Shown here in pieces: positions 38,567 to 44,089 of a stretch of 44,089 nt of DNA. Each line of letters starts with the position of its first letter. The first letter of the stretch is position 1. The notes beneath the pieces were generated by a model. It did not search any database. It worked only from the letters and a program-made list of their open reading frames with translations, and had not been told where the DNA came from. The stretch is from NCBI GenBank assembly GCA_016201265.1, contig JACQDD010000018.1:1-44089 (forward strand), in the 5' to 3' direction. The translations under genes and the position numbers were made by a program. This DNA is from Terriglobales bacterium (lineage in GTDB: Bacteria > Acidobacteriota > Terriglobia > Terriglobales > Acidobacteriaceae).

Positions 38567-39459
38567 CTAGCTCAACCAAACACGCTTCCCGCCCGCCACT
38601 GGCCTGCGAAATTGCCGCCGACCGCGTGCTCGCCGGGCGCGGCGCCAATGCCGGCCGCATGGTGGAGGTGTGCTCCGCCCGCGAACTGGCTCCCGGCACA
38701 GTGGTACCCGACCTGATCGAATCCAACCTGCGCGACGGAACCGCCGTCCGGCAAGCGATTGAGAGCGCGTTGGGCAGCGTCAGCGGACACTCGCGCGACG
38801 TCATCGCGATTCTGCCCGATACCGCGGTGCGGGTGGTGCTTCTGGATTTTGAGGCGCTCCCGTCGAAACGTGAGGAGGCTGAAGCAGTCGTGCGCTTCCG
38901 CCTGAAGAAATCGCTTCCCTTTAACCTGGACGATGCGCGCATCTCCTATCACGCGCAGACGGGCGGCACGGGTTTGCGGGTAATCGCGGCGGTGGTTCTG
39001 AACAGCGTTCTGCAGGAATACGAATCCGCGTTCCGCGATGCCGGCTATAACCCGGGAATGGTCATGCCCTCGATGCTCGCCGCCCTGGGAGCGGCCGACG
39101 CGGAGCGGCCCACGCTGGTGGTCAAGGTGGACGCGCGCACCATCGGCATCGCGATTCTCGATCAGGAGCAGTTGCTGCTGTTCCGCACTCTGGAGAATGT
39201 CCGCGGGGTCACGATCACCGGCGAGCAACTGGCGGAAGAAGTCTATCCCTCGGTGGTGTTTTTCCAGGACACATACAACTTGAACATTGACCGGGTTTAT
39301 GTCGCCGGGCTGCCCGAGTCGGGCGGCGCGGCGCCCGCGCTCAAGGCACAGACTGGAGCGCACGTCGAGGAACTGGTGGCTGCTTCACAAATCGGATCCA
39401 CGACCGGCTCGGTTCCGCGCTGGCGGATGGCGGGCGTGGTGGGAGCTCTGATCTCATAA
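38563..39459 (+). CDS. pilM: Type IV pilus assembly protein PilM-like
   Basis: ILPDTAVRVVLLDFEALPSKREEAEAVVRFRLKKSLPF; position upstream of pilN/pilO. Confidence 0.85.
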   Translation: MTSSTKHASRPPLACEIAADRVLAGRGANAGRMVEVCSARELAPGTVVPDLIESNLRDGTAVRQAIESALGSVSGHSRDVIAILPDTAVRVVLLDFEALPSKREEAEAVVRFRLKKSLPFNLDDARISYHAQTGGTGLRVIAAVVLNSVLQEYESAFRDAGYNPGMVMPSMLAALGAADAERPTLVVKVDARTIGIAILDQEQLLLFRTLENVRGVTITGEQLAEEVYPSVVFFQDTYNLNIDRVYVAGLPESGGAAPALKAQTGAHVEELVAASQIGSTTGSVPRWRMAGVVGALIS

Positions 39460-39461
39460 CC

Positions 39462-40046
39462 ATGCGTCTGGATATCAATCTCGCGACCCGGCCCTACGAA
39501 GATGCCCGCGAATTCTGGGCGCGCTGGGGACTGGGAGTTGGCCTGCTCGGCGCCTTGACGCTGGTCCTGGTGACGCTGGCGGTCCACGGCTGGGTGAAGG
39601 CGGGAAGGGATCGGCAGAGCATCCGGCAGTTGGAGCAGCAGATCGCGGAACGGGACAGCGAGCGGGGCAAAGCGCAAGCGTTTCTCGAACTGGACATCAA
39701 TCGCAGCACGCGGGACCAGTCACAGTTCCTGAATGGACTGATCCAACGCAAGGCTTTTTCGTGGACGCGGGTGTTCGAGGATCTGGAGCGCGTGATGCCC
39801 TCCAGCCTGCACGTGGTCGCGCTCAAGCCGGAACTGAATGACCAGAACCAACTGGAGCTGGAGATGAAGGTCGCGGGCGACAACCGCGCCGGCGCCGTGG
39901 AGCTGGTTCATCGCATGGAGGGTTCCAAGCATTTTCAGGGAACACAGCTCATCCTGGAAAACCAGGGTACGGAAAGCGGAATGGGCGTAGCGGCCACGAT
40001 TGTCGCTGTCTATGTTCCCGATGTGGCGGACAGGAGTGGAAAGTAA
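39462..40046 (+). CDS. pilN: PilN-like protein
   Basis: MRLDINLATRPYEDAREFWARWG + TM + LERVMPSSLHVVALKPELND. Confidence 0.88.
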   Translation: MRLDINLATRPYEDAREFWARWGLGVGLLGALTLVLVTLAVHGWVKAGRDRQSIRQLEQQIAERDSERGKAQAFLELDINRSTRDQSQFLNGLIQRKAFSWTRVFEDLERVMPSSLHVVALKPELNDQNQLELEMKVAGDNRAGAVELVHRMEGSKHFQGTQLILENQGTESGMGVAATIVAVYVPDVADRSGK

Positions 40047-40585
40047 TGCCGGAATTACAGGATTCACGCCGCAAATTGAAGATCGCGATCGTGGCCATGG
40101 TGGCTGCCGATCTGGTTGCGGCTGCAGTCCTGTTCTCGCCGTTGGTGGGCTCGGCCGAATCGCGGCGGATCAACATGAGTCAACTGTCCGCGGAATTACA
40201 GAAGAAAACGCGGGAAGTGGAGCCGCTGCGCGGCGTGGACAAGAAGATCGTGCTGGCCAAAGGTCAGATCAGCCAGTTCTACAAGGATCGTTTTGCCGCC
40301 CGCGACTCCGATCTCGCCGGGGAACTGGGCAAAGTGGCCTCGGGGAACGGAGTGCGAATCCTGCAGGCGAAATACAAGCAGGAGGACGCAACCGGCGCCG
40401 GAATTGTTCCGGTGGAGATCGAAGGCAATTTTTCCGGCGACTACCTGCAACTGATCCGCTTCATCAACGCGCTGGAACGGTCTAAACAGTTCTTCACCGT
40501 GGACAGCGTGAGCCTGGCGGGCGAGAGCGCTGGACCCGTCAAGCTGGAAGTCAAGATGCACAGCTATTTGCGCTCAGGTGCCTAA
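40046..40585 (+). CDS. pilO: PilO-like protein
   Basis: TM + coiled coil + GNFSGDYLQLIRFINALERSKQFFTVDSVSL. Confidence 0.85.
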   Translation: MPELQDSRRKLKIAIVAMVAADLVAAAVLFSPLVGSAESRRINMSQLSAELQKKTREVEPLRGVDKKIVLAKGQISQFYKDRFAARDSDLAGELGKVASGNGVRILQAKYKQEDATGAGIVPVEIEGNFSGDYLQLIRFINALERSKQFFTVDSVSLAGESAGPVKLEVKMHSYLRSGA

Positions 40586-41167
40586 GTGAAACTGGGAACC
40601 GAAAACCGGAAGCAAGTAATCGGGCTGGCAGTGCTGGCGGCGATTGCGCTGGTGACGACGGGCCGCGCGCTCTGGCCGTCGGCGCCACCGCCTCCGCCGG
40701 TTGCGCCGCAGAAGGTGTCGTCCAACCCGGCTCGGGCAGCCCTGCAGCGCACGGCATCGGGGAAGTTCGTGAAAGCAATGGAGCCGCGGCTTGATCCTAC
40801 CCTCGATCTCGATTTGCTGCGTCAGAGCGAGCAGATCAAGTACGCCGGAACGGCGAGAAATATTTTCGTGGCCGGATCCCTCCCGAAAATTGAGGAGGCA
40901 AGGGGCAACGGTACGACTGACAAACCGCCGGTTCCCACTCCGCCGGTTTACACTCCGCCGCCAATCAATCTGAAATTTTTCGGTTTCGCCAGTAAGCCGG
41001 GAGAGCCCAAGAAAATCTTCCTATCGCAAGGAGAGGACATCTTCATCGCCGCCGAAGGCGATATCGTTAACCGCCGCTACCGCATCCTGCACATCTCGCC
41101 CGCGGCCGTGGACATTGAGGACGTGCTCAACAACAACCGGCAGAGTATTCCGTTGACGCAAGGCTGA
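40586..41167 (+). CDS. pilP: PilP-like protein
   Basis: NLKFFGFASKPGEPKKIFLSQGEDIFIAAEGDIVNRRYRILHISPAAVDIEDVLNNNRQSIPL; operon position. Confidence 0.75.
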   Translation: MKLGTENRKQVIGLAVLAAIALVTTGRALWPSAPPPPPVAPQKVSSNPARAALQRTASGKFVKAMEPRLDPTLDLDLLRQSEQIKYAGTARNIFVAGSLPKIEEARGNGTTDKPPVPTPPVYTPPPINLKFFGFASKPGEPKKIFLSQGEDIFIAAEGDIVNRRYRILHISPAAVDIEDVLNNNRQSIPLTQG

Positions 41168-41277
41168 TTTGGTAATTCTGTAATCGGGTAATTTGGTAAT
41201 TTGAAGGCAAGTACAGAGTGGTTATGCGGTGTGACTTGAAATTGCGAAATTACAAATTTACCAAATTACACAATTCC
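41165..41277. repeat. Oligomer-arm inverted repeat element D5 (GGTAATTT unit)
   Basis: Left GATTTGGTAATTCTGTAATCGGGTAATTTGGTAATTTGAAG, right CTTGAAATTGCGAAATTACAAATTTACCAAATTACACAATTCC; AT-rich island in GC-rich DNA. Confidence 0.85.
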
Positions 41278-42084
41278 TCTCGCGGCTACATTCTCATCAC
41301 CCTGATGCTGTTCTTTGCGCTGCTGGCGATCGCCGCCGTGGCGGTGCTGCCGGAAGTTGCCTTCCAGATCAAGCGCGACCGCGAAGAAGAGCTGATCCAC
41401 CGGGCGGTGCAATACTCGCGCGGCATCCGCAAGTACTACAAGAAATTCGGGCGCTATCCTTCGCGCGTCGAAGAACTGGAAAGTACGAACAACCTCCGGT
41501 TTCTGCGCAAGCGCTACAAAGATCCGATCACCGGGAAGGACTTCAAGATTCTGCACCTCGGCGAAGTGGGCCTGAACCTCCCGGGGCTGGGACAAGGCTC
41601 GGGGCAGGGTGCCAAACAGGGATTTGCAGGAGCGCCGGGCGGCGGAATTCGTGGGGCCGTTCCCGGGGATGCCAACCTTCCCCAGGTAACGGGGGTGCCG
41701 CAGTCGCTGAACACGGGGACGCCGAAACCCGCGGGCGGTGATTCCGAAAATCCGGATGCGCAAGCGGACTCGAAAACCTCTGAAACGTCAACTCCCGATT
41801 CCCCTCCGGGAGCACAGGTTTTTGGCGGCGGGCCGATTTTGGGCGTCGCCAGCGTCAGCAAGGCGAAGACGATCCGCGAGTTCAACAAGAAAAACCACTA
41901 TAACGACTGGCTCTTTATTTACGATCCCTCCACCGATCGCGGAGGCCTGCTGAACGCTCCAGTGCAGCCGGATCTGAACAAAGGCTTCGGTGCAGGGCAA
42001 CCCGGCGCCGGACAGGGGATGCCGGGCGCGGGCCAGGGTGGGACGCCTCCGCAGCCCGGCAATCAGGAACCTCCGGAAGAGTAA
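41218..42084 (+). CDS. Pseudopilin-like protein with Gly/Pro/Gln-rich C-terminus
   Basis: SSRGYILITLMLFFALLAIAAVAVLPEVAFQIKRDREEELIHRAVQYSRGIRKYYKKFGRYPSRVEELES. Confidence 0.82.
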   Translation: MVMRCDLKLRNYKFTKLHNSSRGYILITLMLFFALLAIAAVAVLPEVAFQIKRDREEELIHRAVQYSRGIRKYYKKFGRYPSRVEELESTNNLRFLRKRYKDPITGKDFKILHLGEVGLNLPGLGQGSGQGAKQGFAGAPGGGIRGAVPGDANLPQVTGVPQSLNTGTPKPAGGDSENPDAQADSKTSETSTPDSPPGAQVFGGGPILGVASVSKAKTIREFNKKNHYNDWLFIYDPSTDRGGLLNAPVQPDLNKGFGAGQPGAGQGMPGAGQGGTPPQPGNQEPPEE

Positions 42085-42125
42085 TCTCAGAAAATTGGGG
42101 GAATGGGGTTAGCTTTGCGCGCGCG

Positions 42126-42160
42126 AAAAAGCCCTGCTTGGGAGCAGGGCTTTTAATTTT
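42126..42160. terminator. Intrinsic (bidirectional-capable) terminator
   Basis: AAAAAGCCCTGCttgggaGCAGGGCTTTTAATTTTT. Confidence 0.88.
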
Positions 42161-42217
42161 TCCTTTGTTCCCAACCGAGCTTTCTCAGTCTCCAGGCCCG
42201 GTTGCAAACCGGCCCCG

Positions 42218-42583
42218 TCAGGCCTGGAACGACGACCCGCAACCGCAGGTGCTTTTGACGTTCGGGTTCTCGAACTTGAACCCGGCTCCCTCGAGGCTTT
42301 CCACGTAGTCCACGTTCGCACCCGCCAGGTACATCAAGGAGGTGGCATCCACGTACACTTTGAGCCCGTCCATGTCGAAAACCTTGTCCATCATGCCGGC
42401 GCCGTTTTCAAAGGCCATGGAATACTGAAATCCCGAGCAGCCGCCGCCCTGGACGGAAAGCCGCAATCCCGCCGGAACCGGATTCTGCGCGGCCATGATT
42501 TCTTTGACTTTGGCGATTGCGCTCGGAGTCAGGGTAAGCGGCGCGGTTTTGGGCTTTACTTCGGGTGTGGTGGTCGTTGCCAT
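42218..42583 (-). CDS. A-type iron-sulfur carrier (HesB/IscA/ErpA family)
   Basis: SAIAKVKEIMAAQNPVPAGLRLSVQGGGCSGFQYSMAF...ENPNVKSTCGCGSSF. Confidence 0.95.
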   Translation of the reverse strand: MATTTTPEVKPKTAPLTLTPSAIAKVKEIMAAQNPVPAGLRLSVQGGGCSGFQYSMAFENGAGMMDKVFDMDGLKVYVDATSLMYLAGANVDYVESLEGAGFKFENPNVKSTCGCGSSFQA

Positions 42584-42734
42584 CTCGATATCTCCTTTGA
42601 AAACCTGATTATAGCAAACAGCTCCGCGCCGGCGGCATGGCCTTGGACAGGGGTCATCGTTCCGGCAACTGATCTTTAGATGCCGCTGCCGGAGAGAAGG
42701 TCGCTGCCAGTCTTGCCAAACGGGTCTATAATCA

Positions 42735-43123
42735 TGGCTAGTAAGGGCCCTTCCCCGAAATCCGCGACGGGGTGGAAATCAGCTTGGCGCGGCGGCAGCG
42801 GCAACTCGGGTATTGGCTCGATCTCAGCTCCGAGGTGGTGTATGCCTTCAATGTTCGGGCTGCTGGTGGCGTGGGGTATTCTGACCGCGATCCTCGTCAT
42901 CCTCCTGATCTACAAAAGCACTCTCACCATGCACGAGGACGATCAGATTTTTCTGAATGAGTCCGAATCGCACATGGAGAGAGAGCAGGTGGAAATCCTC
43001 CGGAAGGTGAACAAGATCACTCCCATTCTGAAAGTGCTGGGCGCGCTATCAGGGGCGATGATCCTCGTCATTGCGGGATTGTTCATCTACCAGGGCCTGA
43101 TGATGGCTTCGACTCCACAGTAG
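42735..43123 (+). CDS. Hypothetical membrane protein (two TM segments)
   Basis: ORF 42680..43123; MFGLLVAWGILTAILVILLIYKS and MILVIAGLFIYQGLMM; start uncertain. Confidence 0.5.
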
Positions 43124-43201
43124 AAGCCCAGCTCGGGGACTCGCGGGAATCTCCCGTCAGTGTCACCTCGGGGAGAGTTCCGCTAGGGGAGGGTTCCGGT
43201 A

Positions 43202-44089
43202 TTGCCGCCTGGCAGCTGGCCAACTCGTCCGCGCCCGGAATGGATACGCAATAGTCCCATCGCCATTGTTGGTGGAGGCCCCGCTGGCGCTTTCGCCGGA
43301 GCGCGGCTGGCGGCAGCGGGACACGAGGTTCTCCTCTTTGAAGAAAAACTGGCCTGGGAAAAGCCCTGTGGCGGGGGCCTGACGCACAAGACTCTGCAGC
43401 AGTATCCCTTTCTCGGCGAGGTACGGGCCGAATCCAAATTCATTGAACGTTGCGAATTGGTAAGTCCCTCCGGGCGGCGGGTTCGCTTTCACTTGCGCTA
43501 TCCGCTGGCCATCTTTTCCCGCTCAGCCCTGAATGGGTTGCTGTTGGAACGGGCCCGGCAGGCCGGCGTGGAACTTCGCCAAGAACGAGTGACGCGTATC
43601 TCGGGAGCGAGCAGAGACTGGTCTCTCACTACGCCTACGGGCGAATACCGCGCTGCGCGCCTGGTGCTGGCGGCGGGCGCACGCAATCCCTTCCGCGCCC
43701 AGTTCCTGTCGCGGTTCGCCCCTGACGACCTGATGGTCACGGCGGGCTACTTCATCCCTGGCCGCAGTGCGCTGGTCCAGATTCAGTTTCTGCAAGGAAT
43801 CACGGGTTACATCTGGGTCTTCCCTCGCCCCGACCACCTCTCCGCCGGGATTGCGGCCAAGATGGGCGAAATCTCGACCGCCGAGTTGCGCTGCAGGCTC
43901 GAACGGTGGCTTGCGAACAATGGTTACAGTCTGGAGGGAGCGCGTTTTTACTCGCACATTCTTCCGGCGCTTCGCGCTCGGACGCTCGAGACGGCAGAGG
44001 TCTGCGGCGACGGTTGGGCGATGATCGGGGATAGCGCTGGACTGGTGGATCCGATCACCGGAGAAGGCCTGTACTACGCCCTTCGCTCC
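43202..44089 (+). CDS. Geranylgeranyl-reductase-family FAD-dependent oxidoreductase, partial (runs off window end)
   Basis: Own translation of an open frame not in the ORF track: PIAIVGGGPAGAFAGARLAAAGHEVLLFEEKLAWEKPCGGGLTHKTLQQYPFL...GDGWAMIGDSAGLVDPITGEGLYYALRS. Confidence 0.88.
   Translation, partial: MPPGSWPTRPRPEWIRNSPIAIVGGGPAGAFAGARLAAAGHEVLLFEEKLAWEKPCGGGLTHKTLQQYPFLGEVRAESKFIERCELVSPSGRRVRFHLRYPLAIFSRSALNGLLLERARQAGVELRQERVTRISGASRDWSLTTPTGEYRAARLVLAAGARNPFRAQFLSRFAPDDLMVTAGYFIPGRSALVQIQFLQGITGYIWVFPRPDHLSAGIAAKMGEISTAELRCRLERWLANNGYSLEGARFYSHILPALRARTLETAEVCGDGWAMIGDSAGLVDPITGEGLYYALRS

Noticed and set aside
40026-40038. GCGGACAGGAGTG at the end of pilN, matching half of the family A repeat
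   Set aside because: Only 13 nt, within coding sequence, no hairpin partner; may be chance
42725-42737. TATAAT immediately before ATG at 42735
   Set aside because: Too close to the ATG for a normal -10 of that start; no good -35 seen
43163-43492. 109 aa minus-strand ORF
   Set aside because: Lies opposite the strong partial FAD-oxidoreductase frame
1-44089. CRISPR arrays, tRNA/rRNA genes, prophage modules
   Set aside because: No direct-repeat arrays with unique spacers, cloverleaf sequences or phage structural genes recognised by eye; oligomer arms have no spacers

Overview
This 44 kb GC-rich window looks like an ordinary chromosomal segment of a soil-type bacterium. I lean toward Acidobacteriota from gene content and the style of the intergenic repeats; this is inference. 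Recognisable genes, left to right: a decayed kinase/TPR gene, secA, a VapBC-type toxin-antitoxin pair, an AMP-ligase/ACP/PlsC fusion, a degenerate HD-GYP-like membrane protein, pit plus a DUF47 partner, two tandem Xer-type recombinases, an active/inactive M16 peptidase pair, an amidohydrolase, a stand-alone LigD polymerase domain plus DUF72, an AmgK-like kinase/RapZ fusion with a MurU-like nucleotidyltransferase, a SpoIIE/PP2C phosphatase, a Rieske oxygenase, tandem type IV pilins, an ABC/TPR operon, a methyltransferase/LolA pair, a pilC-pilB-(hicB)-pilMNOP cluster with a pseudopilin-like protein, an A-type Fe-S carrier, and a partial geranylgeranyl-reductase-like CDS running off the end and absent from the ORF track. 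The most unusual signal is intergenic: at least five imperfect inverted-repeat elements whose arms are runs of a 7-8 bp unit. The unit word mostly differs between elements, while the architecture and the tight fit against start/stop codons recur. Other notable items: a hairpin motif placed 3-10 nt after three different stop codons in the same orientation; a ~209 bp element with terminal inverted repeats; a helically phased TGTCA array upstream of a sigma-54-like pilin promoter; in-frame nonsense codons splitting pilC and a kinase/TPR gene; a hicA scar fused in frame to hicB; and a repeat-like sequence at a damaged nucleotidyltransferase start. No tRNA, rRNA, CRISPR array or transposase was recognised.
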